From Aurantibacillus circumpalustris (GTDB taxonomy: Bacteria; Bacteroidota; Bacteroidia; B-17B0; Aurantibacillaceae), in contig NZ_CP121197.1 of assembly GCF_029625215.1 (NCBI RefSeq), positions 1,550,001 to 1,614,000 of the forward strand: a stretch of 64,000 nucleotides of DNA, given 5' to 3'. The notes under the pieces were generated by a model. The model had not been told where the DNA came from, searched no databases, and saw nothing but the letters and a program-made list of their open reading frames with translations. This document shows, one piece after another, positions 9,598 through 18,787 of the stretch (positions are counted from its first letter, which is position 1; every line of letters starts with the position of its first letter). The translations under genes were made by a program, and so were the position numbers.

Positions 9598-10299
9598 TTA
9601 CTGATTCACCAATAATTTAAATCCTTTACCGTGAATATTAATAATTTCAACCTTAGTATCGTCTTTTAAATATTTACGAAGCTTTGCAATGTAAACATCC
9701 ATACTACGACCGTTAAAATAATTATCGTCGTGCCAAATAGATTTTAAAGCAAACGTTCTATCTAATACATCGTTTTTATGAATGCATAATAAACGTAACA
9801 ACTGACTTTCTTTTGTCGTCAATTTTTGTTCAACGCCATTGTGTTGTAAAATTTGTTTTTCAGAATTAAACTGGTAAGTACCTACTTTAAAGTCGATGTC
9901 TTCGCCTTCTGAAGAACGTACTTTGTTTGTACGACGCAATACTGCCGTTACTCGCGCCAATAATTCTTCCATACTGAAAGGCTTGGTAATATAATCGTCG
10001 GCACCGGCATTAAACCCATCAATGGTATCTTCTTTCATGCTTTTGGCAGTCAGAAAAATAATAGGAATGTTTTTATCAACCACACGAATTTCCTTCGCTA
10101 ATGTTAAACCGTCCTTAATTGGCATCATCACATCTAATAAAAGAAGGTCGAAACTCCCTTTAAAAAATAAATCCCCGCCTTTTTTCCCATCATCAGCTAA
10201 TTTTGTTTCAAAACCTTTTGCATCTAAATACTCTTGCAAAAGGGGGCCAAGACTTGGGTCATCTTCTACCAATAAGATTTTAGTTTTAACAGTGTCCAT
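9598..10299 (-). CDS. OmpR-family response regulator (RprY-like)
   Basis: A 233-residue two-domain regulator. The receiver domain (about residues 6-125) has the acidic pocket E12/D13/D14, the phosphoacceptor D56 in LLLLDVMMP and the conserved Lys in ITKPF. The C-terminal winged helix (about 138-232) ends with the effector signature DVYIAKLRKYL and GKGFKL. It is the second gene of a two-gene unit, 74 bp after the histidine kinase on the minus strand. It resembles RprY of Bacteroides, but the targets cannot be read from the sequence. Confidence 0.93.
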   Translation of the reverse strand: MDTVKTKILLVEDDPSLGPLLQEYLDAKGFETKLADDGKKGGDLFFKGSFDLLLLDVMMPIKDGLTLAKEIRVVDKNIPIIFLTAKSMKEDTIDGFNAGADDYITKPFSMEELLARVTAVLRRTNKVRSSEGEDIDFKVGTYQFNSEKQILQHNGVEQKLTTKESQLLRLLCIHKNDVLDRTFALKSIWHDDNYFNGRSMDVYIAKLRKYLKDDTKVEIINIHGKGFKLLVNQ

Positions 10300-10373
10300 T
10301 AGTTCTAAATGTTAATTTGTTTAATTAAAGGTAAACACTTAACGTGCCATTTTAACAATTTTAACATTTATTG

Positions 10374-11909
10374 TCAAATTGGCAAATGTACATTAAACGT
10401 ACTTCCCTTACCTACTTCACTGTTTACCGAAATGGTTCCACCATGTTTAAGAATAACGGCTAGAACGTACGATAGGCCTAGTCCGAAGCCTTTTACATTA
10501 TGCACATTTCCAGTAGGAACACGGTAGAATTTATCGAATATTTTACGTTGATTTTCTTTTGAAATGCCCATTCCGTTGTCTTTTACCTGAATCATAATTC
10601 CTTCCGCTGTGTTATAAGTGGAAATTGTTATTTCAGGAACATCAAGTGAATATTTAATGGCATTATCAATTAAATTGAAAATAATGTTGGTTAAATGAAC
10701 ACGGTCTGCTTGCAGTTTAAATTTTTGAGCTTTTAAAAATGTATTTACGGAACCTTGTCTTTGATTAATTAACAAATGGGTATTGTTAATTGCTGTATTA
10801 ATTATTTCATGAATGTCAACTTCACTTAATTTTAATTTGAACTCACCTTTATCTAAAATAGATGTTTGTAAGATACTTTCAACTAACACACTTAAACGTT
10901 TGTTTTCATCACGAATCATTTTGATGTAACGGTGTTTTTTTTCAGGAGTCTGAGAGATACTTTCGTCGCCCAACATTTCACTAGCCAATGAAATAGTACT
11001 GATAGGTGTTTTGAATTCGTGGGTCATGTTACTGATAAAATCGTTCTTAATGATCGATAATTTTTTCTGTCTAAGATTACTCACCATGATGTAATAAAAT
11101 GAAAACGTAAGAATGAGAATTACAACAACCGAAGTAATTAAAAAGGGCCACATCTCTTTAAAGATGTCTCTGTTTTGAGCAGGAAAATAAAGTATTAAAT
11201 ATTCAGGATCGATAAAACTATTATCTGGAGCAAGGTTAACCATGTAATGTTCTATCCCTAAGGAATCAGACATGTTTTCGGCATGTTGTAAGTCACTGTG
11301 GTGAGGACTTCCAGGGAACAGCGATGTTAGATAATAATCGTACTTGGCGGTAATTTTTTCTTTTTTTAATTCAGTTTGCAAGATAGAATCTAATAACAGG
11401 GTATCTGTTTTTTGTTTGCGGTCGTAATAATTTCGGGTAGTGGTAATATCAAAAAGACTAACACGGTCGTTTGTTTTATTAAACAAATCGTTGTTTTGCG
11501 AAGATTGCAAGCGCGATTGTTCACGAATGGAATTTAAAAAATTAGTTGCTGAAGCATCAAATTTAATGGAGGAATCGCTGGTAAGATTTTTTTGTGTGTA
11601 GCGGTAAAACTGCCGGCCGTTACTATCAATACTCAATTCTGATTTAACACTAAAACCAAGATTTTCGCTGCCTTTAAAATCAGGAATATTTATACCTTGA
11701 ATACGCTCGGTGATTTTAGTATGTTTAGAACGGGGATCAAGTTTAGCCAATCTTGCGCTGGTAATGTTTAAAACACCATCAACCTTATTTTTAAAAAGTT
11801 CTTCTCTAACCAAATAGTCTTTACGAATCCAGTAAATCTGAAAACAAATTAAAACCAAAAGTGCCAAAGAAAAGGATATGGAAATAAACGTAAAAACCTT
11901 CTTGTTCAT
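10374..11909 (-). CDS. Membrane sensor histidine kinase (RprX-like)
   Basis: A 511-residue kinase with a first transmembrane helix at about 6-28, a roughly 220-residue extracytoplasmic domain, and a second helix at about 253-277. The dimerisation/phosphoacceptor box contains H297 in NMTHEFKTPIS. The ATPase domain shows the N box (NLIDNAIKYS), G1 box (VKDNGMGIS), F box (IFDKFYRVP) and G2 box (GFGLGLSYV). No HAMP domain is evident between helix 2 and the H box. It precedes its response regulator. A TAACTTCG box on the minus strand (11915-11922) lies just ahead of the ATG. Confidence 0.93.
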   Translation of the reverse strand: MNKKVFTFISISFSLALLVLICFQIYWIRKDYLVREELFKNKVDGVLNITSARLAKLDPRSKHTKITERIQGINIPDFKGSENLGFSVKSELSIDSNGRQFYRYTQKNLTSDSSIKFDASATNFLNSIREQSRLQSSQNNDLFNKTNDRVSLFDITTTRNYYDRKQKTDTLLLDSILQTELKKEKITAKYDYYLTSLFPGSPHHSDLQHAENMSDSLGIEHYMVNLAPDNSFIDPEYLILYFPAQNRDIFKEMWPFLITSVVVILILTFSFYYIMVSNLRQKKLSIIKNDFISNMTHEFKTPISTISLASEMLGDESISQTPEKKHRYIKMIRDENKRLSVLVESILQTSILDKGEFKLKLSEVDIHEIINTAINNTHLLINQRQGSVNTFLKAQKFKLQADRVHLTNIIFNLIDNAIKYSLDVPEITISTYNTAEGIMIQVKDNGMGISKENQRKIFDKFYRVPTGNVHNVKGFGLGLSYVLAVILKHGGTISVNSEVGKGSTFNVHLPI

Positions 11910-11974
11910 TAGGGCGAAGTTAAGTTTAAAAAAACAAGACTAAATTAAAAAATGCCAAAATTATTCATCTCTAT

Positions 11975-13450
11975 TTAAACTAAGCTTTCAATCGGTGTAC
12001 AAACGCCGTTTTCGCAGACGTAACACTTCAACCTGTCTTTAAAAACATAAGGCTTGTAAATAGATTTATTTAATAGCATTCTCAAACATTCCTGAACACC
12101 CTCTGTAATACTCGGGTGTGGATGCATCATGTCGGCCAAATCTCTTATACCCTGATTGGTATGTATTAGATAAGCGACACCTTGAATGGCGCTACTGGCA
12201 TGTTCTCCAACCACCCGCATGCCAAGTATTCGCATACCGTTATCGTTGGTTACTATAATTTTAAAAAAACCGGTTGTTTTGCGCATGGCAATGGCACGGG
12301 CATTAACAGTATAATCCAGTTTAACTACTTTGTGTGGTATGTTTTTGGCAACACATTCTTGCTCACTCATTCCTACAGAGGCAACCTCCGGGTTTAAAAA
12401 CATAATGGTACTTATGTTCTTATAAGATAGTGGTTTTACTGTTGGACCAAACATTCTCACAACTGCATGCCTTGCCTCTCTTTCACCCACATTTACAAGT
12501 GCTACCTCTGTGGTTACATCACCTGCAACATATATGTTACTAATATTTGTTTGCGTGTCATCGTCCCAAATAGAACCGCGCTCATTTAGCTTAACGCCAG
12601 CGTTTTCAAGTCCAATATTTTCTACATTAGGAACACGCCCAACCGAAATAAGTGCCTTACTTACAGTTAAAACTTCAGTTTTACCATCTTTGTATTCGAG
12701 TTCATATTCAACCTTTCCATTTTTAATCTCCATTCGTTTGAGCGAAGCACCGTGGTGAACTTTGGCTCCTTGTAATTCCAGGTTTGTTGTAACAACTTCC
12801 GCAACATCCTCGTCTTCAAAAGGCAAAATTCGATCAGCCTTATCAATTAAAAATACCTTTGTTTTTCCAAGAGCAGAAAAAATCGTGGCGAATTCGCAAC
12901 CAATAACACCAGCACCAAGTACTACCATGCTTTCTGGTAAGGATGTGAAATTTTTTATTCCATCCGATGTTACTATGTGTTGTTCGTCTACTTCAATATT
13001 ATTAGGTATTCTAGGCCGACTACCTGTAGCAATTAAAATATTATCAGCACTTACTTCTTTAGTTTTACCGTCCTCTTTAGTTATTCTGATTGTTTTTTTA
13101 TCGAGAATGTAAGCAGAACCTTTTTCGTAAGTAAAGAGCTTTTTAGAAAGACTATCGAGTAGTTTTAGATGCAGAGTCATTTGGGTTTTACGCTCGTAAA
13201 CCGCTTCGTCTACTATTTTCTTTAAGCTTTCAAAATTGACTTCGTAATCAGGAATCATTTCACGAATGGAAGCGGTTTTTAAGGCCTGTTCCCAAAGTGT
13301 TTTTGAGGTCAAAACGCCGTCGTATACACCGGCTCCTCCAATTCGCCTTTTTTCAATTAGCAGTACTTTTTTGCCAAAATCTATGGCTCGCATGGCACCC
13401 GCATATCCGCTAGGGCCACCACCAATAACAATAAGATCGTAATGCTCCAT
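11975..13450 (-). CDS. Lipoamide-dehydrogenase-like flavoprotein lacking the redox disulfide
   Basis: A 491-residue pyridine nucleotide-disulfide oxidoreductase fold: FAD-binding GGGPSGYAGA at residues 10-19, NAD(P)-binding GAGVIGCEFA in the middle, second FAD motif IYVAGDV, and a C-terminal dimerisation domain with the usual His-Glu dyad context HPHPSITE. In the active-site helix, the usual GGTCLNVGCIPSK reads GGAGVYDGVLTSK, so both redox cysteines are replaced (G41 and V46). The C-terminus instead carries C476, C479 and C484 (CYVCENGVC). I use the ATG at 13450 and not the upstream extension to 13492, because the family starts with MEHYDLIVIGGG. The substrate is unknown; it is not a normal dihydrolipoamide dehydrogenase. 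It is divergent from the pyrophosphatase gene. Confidence 0.8.
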   Translation of the reverse strand: MEHYDLIVIGGGPSGYAGAMRAIDFGKKVLLIEKRRIGGAGVYDGVLTSKTLWEQALKTASIREMIPDYEVNFESLKKIVDEAVYERKTQMTLHLKLLDSLSKKLFTYEKGSAYILDKKTIRITKEDGKTKEVSADNILIATGSRPRIPNNIEVDEQHIVTSDGIKNFTSLPESMVVLGAGVIGCEFATIFSALGKTKVFLIDKADRILPFEDEDVAEVVTTNLELQGAKVHHGASLKRMEIKNGKVEYELEYKDGKTEVLTVSKALISVGRVPNVENIGLENAGVKLNERGSIWDDDTQTNISNIYVAGDVTTEVALVNVGEREARHAVVRMFGPTVKPLSYKNISTIMFLNPEVASVGMSEQECVAKNIPHKVVKLDYTVNARAIAMRKTTGFFKIIVTNDNGMRILGMRVVGEHASSAIQGVAYLIHTNQGIRDLADMMHPHPSITEGVQECLRMLLNKSIYKPYVFKDRLKCYVCENGVCTPIESLV

Positions 13451-13577
13451 ATTTTGTGTGAATTTACTATTATTTAAGTAGATACAGAACATCCTCCGCG
13501 TGATCTGGGTTTTTGTAAATAACAGACTAAAAGTAATTGTTTTTGGGTATCTGCCTGAAAATTAAGCGATTAAATAA

Positions 13578-13608
13578 TTTCTTAATTAAGGGAATTTTCC
13601 TATTTTTG
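13578..13608 (+). promoter_or_regulatory. Candidate sigma-ABfr promoter of the pyrophosphatase-YceI gene
   Basis: TTTC at 13578-13581, 19 nt, then TATTTTTG at 13601-13608 (exact TAnnTTTG), followed by CAG. If used, the transcript has a leader of about 100 nt before the ATG at 13719. Confidence 0.5.
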
Positions 13609-13718
13609 CAGCCCGTAAATAAAATTTAATGAACGGCTGTGTTACAAATAAGACCCTAAATTGGCAAAAAAAAGCACAGGTTGAATGATAATAATTAAAA
13701 AACAAAAAATATCTGCTT

Positions 13719-16508
13719 ATGAATGAGAGTGTTATTTATTTAGTCCCGGTTCTTGGGATAATTGGTTTGATCGTAATGGCTTTAAAATCTGCTTGGGTTA
13801 GCAAGCAAGATGCCGGTGACAAAAACATGCAAGAGCTTGCAGGTTATATTGCGGATGGCGCAATGGCCTTTTTAAAAGCAGAATGGAAAGTACTAAGTAT
13901 TTTCGTAGTGTTTGCTGCAGCTTTATTAGCTTATTCAGGAACAATTCATGAAGTAAATGGGGTCCCTATTCATTCCAGCTGGATTATATCTATCGCATTT
14001 ATAATAGGTGCCGTTTTTTCTGCAACTGCTGGATATATTGGTATGCGCGTTGCCACTAAAGCAAACGTTCGTACAACGCAAGCTGCTCGCACAAGCTTAA
14101 AACAAGCATTAAAAGTATCTTTTACTGGTGGAACAGTAATGGGATTAGGTGTAGCTGGTTTAGCAATTCTTGGTTTAGGTGGCTTGTTCATAGTATTTTT
14201 AGGAATATTTAATGATGGTGTTGATAAAGAATATATCAAAACGGCTATTGAAGTTTTAACGGGATTTTCTTTAGGTGCTGAATCAATCGCTTTATTTGCA
14301 CGTGTTGGCGGCGGTATTTATACTAAAGCTGCAGACGTTGGAGCTGACTTAGTTGGAAAAGTGGAAGCTGGTATTCCTGAAGACGATGTTCGTAATCCTG
14401 CTACTATTGCCGATAACGTGGGTGATAACGTAGGTGACGTTGCTGGTATGGGTGCCGATTTATTTGGTTCTTATGTAGCTACAATTTTAGCTACAATGGT
14501 TTTAGGTCAAGAGATTGATGCTTCAGCAGATAATTTTGGAGGAATGTCTCCAATCTTATTACCAATGGTAATTTGCGGTTTAGGTATTTTATTCTCAATT
14601 GTTGGAACCTGGTTCGTTACTATAAAGGATGAAAAATCAAATGTTCAGAGCGCCCTAAACATGGGTAACTGGTCTTCAATGATTCTTACAGTGATTGCTT
14701 CTTATTTTATTGTAAACTGGATGCTGCCAGAAACTTTAAGTTTACGTGGCTACGAGTTCTCTAAACTAAATGTATTTATGGCAATTGTAGTTGGTACAGT
14801 TGTTGGTGCTATTATGAGTATTGTAACTGAATATTACACGGCAATGGGTAAAAAACCAGTTCTTTCAATTATTCAACAATCTTCTACAGGACACGCAACT
14901 AATATTATTGGTGGTTTGTCAGTAGGTATGAAATCTACCGTTATTCCAATATTAACTTTGGCTGGAGGTATTATGGCTTCTTATCATTTCGCTGGTTTAT
15001 ATGGTGTGGCAATTGCTGCTGCTGGTATGATGGCTACAACTGCAATGCAACTGGCTATTGATGCGTTTGGTCCTATTGCTGATAACGCAGGTGGTATTGC
15101 TGAAATGAGTCAATTACCTCCTGAAGTTCGTGAGCGTACAGATAATTTAGATGCTGTAGGAAATACAACTGCTGCAACAGGAAAAGGATTTGCGATTGCT
15201 TCTGCTGCATTAACGTCTTTAGCTTTATTTGCAGCCTTTGTTGGTATTGCAGGTATTGATGCTATTGACATTTACAAAGCACCGGTATTAGCTGGTTTAT
15301 TTGTAGGTGGAATGATTCCATTTATTTTCTCTGCACTTTGTATCCAAGCAGTGGGTAAAGCTGCAATGGACATGGTGCAAGAAGTACGTCGCCAGTTCCG
15401 CGAAATTCCAGGTATTATGGAATACAAAGCAAAACCTGAATACGAAAAATGTGTGGCTATTTCTACTAAAGCTTCTATTCGTGAAATGATGATGCCGGGC
15501 GCTATTGCCTTAATTACGCCAGTTATTGTTGGTTTTATTTTCGGACCAGAAGTGTTAGGCGGTTTGTTAGCAGGTGTTACTGTTTCAGGGGTGTTAATGG
15601 GAATTTTCCAAAGTAACGCTGGTGGTGCTTGGGATAACGCTAAAAAATCTTTTGAAAAAGGTGTTCTTATTAATGGTGAAATGTTCTATAAAAAATCTGA
15701 ACCACACAAAGCTTCTGTAACAGGAGATACTGTTGGAGATCCTTTTAAAGATACGTCTGGACCATCAATGAACATCCTCATTAAATTAATGAGTATCGTG
15801 TCTCTTGTTATCGCTCCTTACATTGCTATGAATGGTTCTGATGGAGATGCCTGTTGTGAAGGTGGTGCATCTAACAAAGGTATTTATACTTGCACAATTA
15901 ATGGAGAACAACATACTTGCTCTAGTCAAGCAGAGTGCGATAGTTTAGTTGCTGCTAACGTTAAAAGTATGTCTGATCTTAAAGGTGTTTATATAGTTGA
16001 TGGTGCACACTCCTCTGTAGCATTCAGTATTAAACATGTTATCAGCGACACGCGCGGTACTATTAGTCCTGACAGCGGTGTAGTTAATTTTGATGGAGCT
16101 AATTCTAAAATCTATATTCGTTTAGATATGAATTCGATCAATACTCAAAATAATATGCGTGATGGTCATTTAAAAGAAAAAGCAGATTTCTTTGATGTTG
16201 CAAAACATAAAAAAGCTGTTTTTGAATCGACTAGTGTGGTTGAAAATAATGAAGGAGAGTTCGCTTACACGGCGCATGGTAAACTTACCATTAAAGGCAT
16301 CACTAAAGACGTAGACCTTAATTTTAATTATGTTGGTTCTACAGATGGCAGCAGTTATGCAAGTGGTAAAGAAGTTCCAGCAACCATTGCAGGGTTTAAT
16401 GGTAAAACATCGATTAACCGCAAAGATTTTGAAATAAATGGTGGCGGTGCTTCAGAAGAAGTTAAAATAGAAGTAACATTAGAAGCGGCTCAGGAAAAAG
16501 CAAACTAG
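13719..16508 (+). CDS. hppA: Membrane ion-pumping pyrophosphatase fused to a C-terminal YceI domain
   Basis: A 929-residue protein. Residues 1 to about 705 are a complete membrane pyrophosphatase that couples PPi hydrolysis to ion export, with the substrate loop ([20 protein letters not shown], then [23 protein letters not shown]) and the late motif [10 protein letters not shown]485 in [10 protein letters not shown] indicates the potassium-dependent class. E188 (GAES) is present while the ADIYESYV glutamate position is glycine (G250), a pattern I associate with Flavobacterium-type proton pumps. After a cysteine-containing linker (about 708-750: [24 protein letters not shown]), residues about 755-925 form a YceI-like lipocalin domain ([39 protein letters not shown]). 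The mPPase C-terminus faces the periplasm, so the YceI domain should too. The frame is continuous, followed by a terminator. Confidence 0.9.
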   Translation: MNESVIYLVPVLGIIGLIVMALKSAWVSKQDAGDKNMQELAGYIADGAMAFLKAEWKVLSIFVVFAAALLAYSGTIHEVNGVPIHSSWIISIAFIIGAVFSATAGYIGMRVATKANVRTTQAARTSLKQALKVSFTGGTVMGLGVAGLAILGLGGLFIVFLGIFNDGVDKEYIKTAIEVLTGFSLGAESIALFARVGGGIYTKAADVGADLVGKVEAGIPEDDVRNPATIADNVGDNVGDVAGMGADLFGSYVATILATMVLGQEIDASADNFGGMSPILLPMVICGLGILFSIVGTWFVTIKDEKSNVQSALNMGNWSSMILTVIASYFIVNWMLPETLSLRGYEFSKLNVFMAIVVGTVVGAIMSIVTEYYTAMGKKPVLSIIQQSSTGHATNIIGGLSVGMKSTVIPILTLAGGIMASYHFAGLYGVAIAAAGMMATTAMQLAIDAFGPIADNAGGIAEMSQLPPEVRERTDNLDAVGNTTAATGKGFAIASAALTSLALFAAFVGIAGIDAIDIYKAPVLAGLFVGGMIPFIFSALCIQAVGKAAMDMVQEVRRQFREIPGIMEYKAKPEYEKCVAISTKASIREMMMPGAIALITPVIVGFIFGPEVLGGLLAGVTVSGVLMGIFQSNAGGAWDNAKKSFEKGVLINGEMFYKKSEPHKASVTGDTVGDPFKDTSGPSMNILIKLMSIVSLVIAPYIAMNGSDGDACCEGGASNKGIYTCTINGEQHTCSSQAECDSLVAANVKSMSDLKGVYIVDGAHSSVAFSIKHVISDTRGTISPDSGVVNFDGANSKIYIRLDMNSINTQNNMRDGHLKEKADFFDVAKHKKAVFESTSVVENNEGEFAYTAHGKLTIKGITKDVDLNFNYVGSTDGSSYASGKEVPATIAGFNGKTSINRKDFEINGGGASEEVKIEVTLEAAQEKAN

Positions 16509-16529
16509 TTTTATACCTTATTGCAAAGG

Positions 16530-16559
16530 ATCCTCGACGTAAGTCGGGGATTTTTTTTT
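16530..16559 (+). terminator. Rho-independent terminator after hppA-YceI
   Basis: The arms ATCCTCGAC (16530-16538) and GTCGGGGAT (16543-16551) flank a GTAA loop and are followed by nine or so T residues. Confidence 0.85.
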
Positions 16560-16681
16560 GGATTGGAATTTAAAAGGATTTAGAAAAAAGCTAATTATTT
16601 TTAATCAAAAATTTTTTTTGGGGAAAAGCACAGCAAAAATAAGTCTTTCGGGCCCAGATATTTTAAGCAGCGAGAAAACTC

Positions 16682-16712
16682 TTGACAACGTTGCTTTTTA
16701 TTTGTAAATTTA
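16682..16712 (+). promoter_or_regulatory. Candidate sigma-ABfr promoter of the T9SS type A protein
   Basis: TTG at 16682-16684, 20 nt, then TAAATTTA at 16705-16712 (one mismatch to TAnnTTTG), 27 bp before the ATG. Confidence 0.5.
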
Positions 16713-16739
16713 TCTGTAACTAAATTAAACCCCAGTATT

Positions 16740-18626
16740 ATGAAAAGAACATTCCTCTATCTTTTTTTAACGTTTTTGTCGACAGGGTCTATACAAGCCC
16801 AATGCGTTCAAACGTGTTCAAATTACATTGCATTTCCAACGACATTTACAACCTACCAGACTTTTGGTACTAATGTTACAAATTCGTTTTCACCAAATGC
16901 AGACGATGGCTACACCGCTCCTGTGCCCATTGGATTCAATTTTAATTTTTATTGTACAACTTACAACAACCTACTAATTTATAGCAATGGTTTAATCCAA
17001 TTCAATATTGGCGTTCCGTCTACATTTCCTTCGGGATATGACGCGGCCCAATACATTCCCAATCCATCAGTTCCTACCATTCTAAATGGCATTGTAGCTC
17101 TCAGAATGGATGATTTGGACCCATCTGTCGGAGGTACTGTTACGTACGCCACAATAGGTGTTACTCCGAATCAAATGTTTGTGGTGACTTATAGCAACGT
17201 ACCCTTATTCGGAAACTCCACTTTACTTTATTCAGGACAAATAGTGCTTCACGAAACAACGAACGATATTGACATCATTAGTATTAGTTCTCCACAAAGT
17301 CCAAATTACGCGACGCTTGGCATTGAAAATGAAACTGGAACATTAGGACTCTCTTATACGGTTACATCAGGCTCTTCCAATATGCCTCTCAATCAGGCCT
17401 ATTGGGCACAAACAAACACAGCGTACAGATTCTCTCCTGTTACACCGCAACCGCCATCATCACTCACGGGAAATACAGTTTTATGCCAAGGTGATCCAGC
17501 CAACTATCAAGCAAGTTTTATTACAAGCGCAACTGCTTATAATTGGTCGTTACCTGCAGGCTGGTCCGGCACAAGCACACTGAGTTCACTTTCAGGGTAT
17601 GCTGGTGCAAGTGGTGGCGTTTCTGTAAGCGCTACTTATAGTTGTGGAACGTCCGTGCCTACGGTAATAAACGTTACTGTAAATCAGGCGCCGGTAGTTG
17701 CTATAAATTCAATAGCCCCACCAATAATTTGTTCTGGCAAAACTATCACTATCACCACATCTGGCGCAATTTCCTACACTATAAATCCAGGTGGCATTCC
17801 AAGTACGGCAACAACACTAACAGACATGCCGGTTACAACGACTATATATACCTTAACTGGCACGGCTCCAAACGGATGTATCTCTGTTAACAATCCTACA
17901 ACCACAGTTACCGTTTTAGAAACTCCAGTTATAACAGTTAATAGCGGCACTATGTGTTTAGGAGAAACGTTTACAGTGATGCCAAATGGCGCTCCAAATT
18001 ATTTGATAGCTGGCTTACCTTTTGGCACTTCAACTCCTCTTGTCGCCGGGCAATATAGTTACGTAGTTACAGGAACGGGCACAAATGGATGTGTTAGTGC
18101 ACCCGTCGTGAGCTCTTTCACCGTATTTAACCTTCCAAATGTTGGCGCATCTGCTTCAAGATCGGTTATGTGTACCAAAGAATCTGTAATTTTAATGGCA
18201 TCGGGAGCTGATACCTATTCATGGAGTTCTTCTTCTTCTTCAAACGCTACAATTTCCGTTAGCCCTGTTACAACAACTTTATACTTCGTCGTAGGAACAG
18301 ATTTACAAGGATGCGCAAGTTCGCAATCGGTGGCACTTCAGGTAAAACCATGTACAGGTTTAAATGAGCTTTCATCAAATGGGGTTATAGATGTGAAAAT
18401 ATTTCCAAACCCTACGAATGGAAATTTTGATGTAACATTAAATTCACTAAATGAAAAAACCGTTATCGAGATTTACAATGCTCTAGGGCAATTACTAGTC
18501 TCAGAAAAAATAAATTCACTTGTAACGGAATTTAATCTAAATAGCCAAAGTAGCGGTTTGTATTATGTTATGGTGAAAAACTCCGCAGAGCAGAAAACGC
18601 AAATCATTAAACTAATAAAACAATAA
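16740..18626 (+). CDS. Secreted Ig-like protein with T9SS type A sorting domain
   Basis: A 628-residue protein with a signal peptide (about residues 1-20, ending IQAQ). The N-terminal domain (about 20-225) resembles nidogen-like/TSP-type domains in Bacteroidota secreted proteins (GFNFNFYCTTYNNLLIYSNG). Then come Ig-like or PKD-like modules with repeated CxG and YxW strands. The C-terminus (about 548-628) is a type A sorting domain: VKIFPNPTNGNFDV, VIEIYNALGQLL, then SGLYYVMV ending KLIKQ. It should be exported by the type IX system and anchored to or released from the surface. It is monocistronic, with its own promoter and terminator. No enzymatic motif is seen. Confidence 0.88.
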   Translation: MKRTFLYLFLTFLSTGSIQAQCVQTCSNYIAFPTTFTTYQTFGTNVTNSFSPNADDGYTAPVPIGFNFNFYCTTYNNLLIYSNGLIQFNIGVPSTFPSGYDAAQYIPNPSVPTILNGIVALRMDDLDPSVGGTVTYATIGVTPNQMFVVTYSNVPLFGNSTLLYSGQIVLHETTNDIDIISISSPQSPNYATLGIENETGTLGLSYTVTSGSSNMPLNQAYWAQTNTAYRFSPVTPQPPSSLTGNTVLCQGDPANYQASFITSATAYNWSLPAGWSGTSTLSSLSGYAGASGGVSVSATYSCGTSVPTVINVTVNQAPVVAINSIAPPIICSGKTITITTSGAISYTINPGGIPSTATTLTDMPVTTTIYTLTGTAPNGCISVNNPTTTVTVLETPVITVNSGTMCLGETFTVMPNGAPNYLIAGLPFGTSTPLVAGQYSYVVTGTGTNGCVSAPVVSSFTVFNLPNVGASASRSVMCTKESVILMASGADTYSWSSSSSSNATISVSPVTTTLYFVVGTDLQGCASSQSVALQVKPCTGLNELSSNGVIDVKIFPNPTNGNFDVTLNSLNEKTVIEIYNALGQLLVSEKINSLVTEFNLNSQSSGLYYVMVKNSAEQKTQIIKLIKQ

Positions 18627-18645
18627 AAATTCTTATTCTAATTGA

Positions 18646-18675
18646 AGTCCTGCTAAAAATTTAGCGGGACTTTTT
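18646..18675 (+). terminator. Rho-independent terminator after the T9SS type A protein
   Basis: AGTCCTGCTAAA (18646-18657) pairs with TTTAGCGGGACT (18660-18671) with one G-T pair and a very small loop; a T run follows. Confidence 0.85.
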
Positions 18676-18787
18676 GTTTATATTAAATCAATATTCCAAT
18701 ACAGTTAAATTCCAGAAGTTAAGGAGAAAAGAGTGTGACGGAATGTATTTCACTGATCCAAATTTTAATACTAATTTGCAGGGTAAT

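Noticed and set aside
11975-13450. Dihydrolipoamide dehydrogenase (lpdA) or SthA transhydrogenase as the call
   Set aside because: The CxxxxC disulfide is absent, excluding a normal Lpd, and the retained His-Glu context and C-terminal cysteines do not match SthA; only the fold is called.
16560-16681. Possible small RNA between hppA and the next gene
   Set aside because: Beyond the terminator and promoter the sequence is A/T-rich and shows no stable stem or known family.
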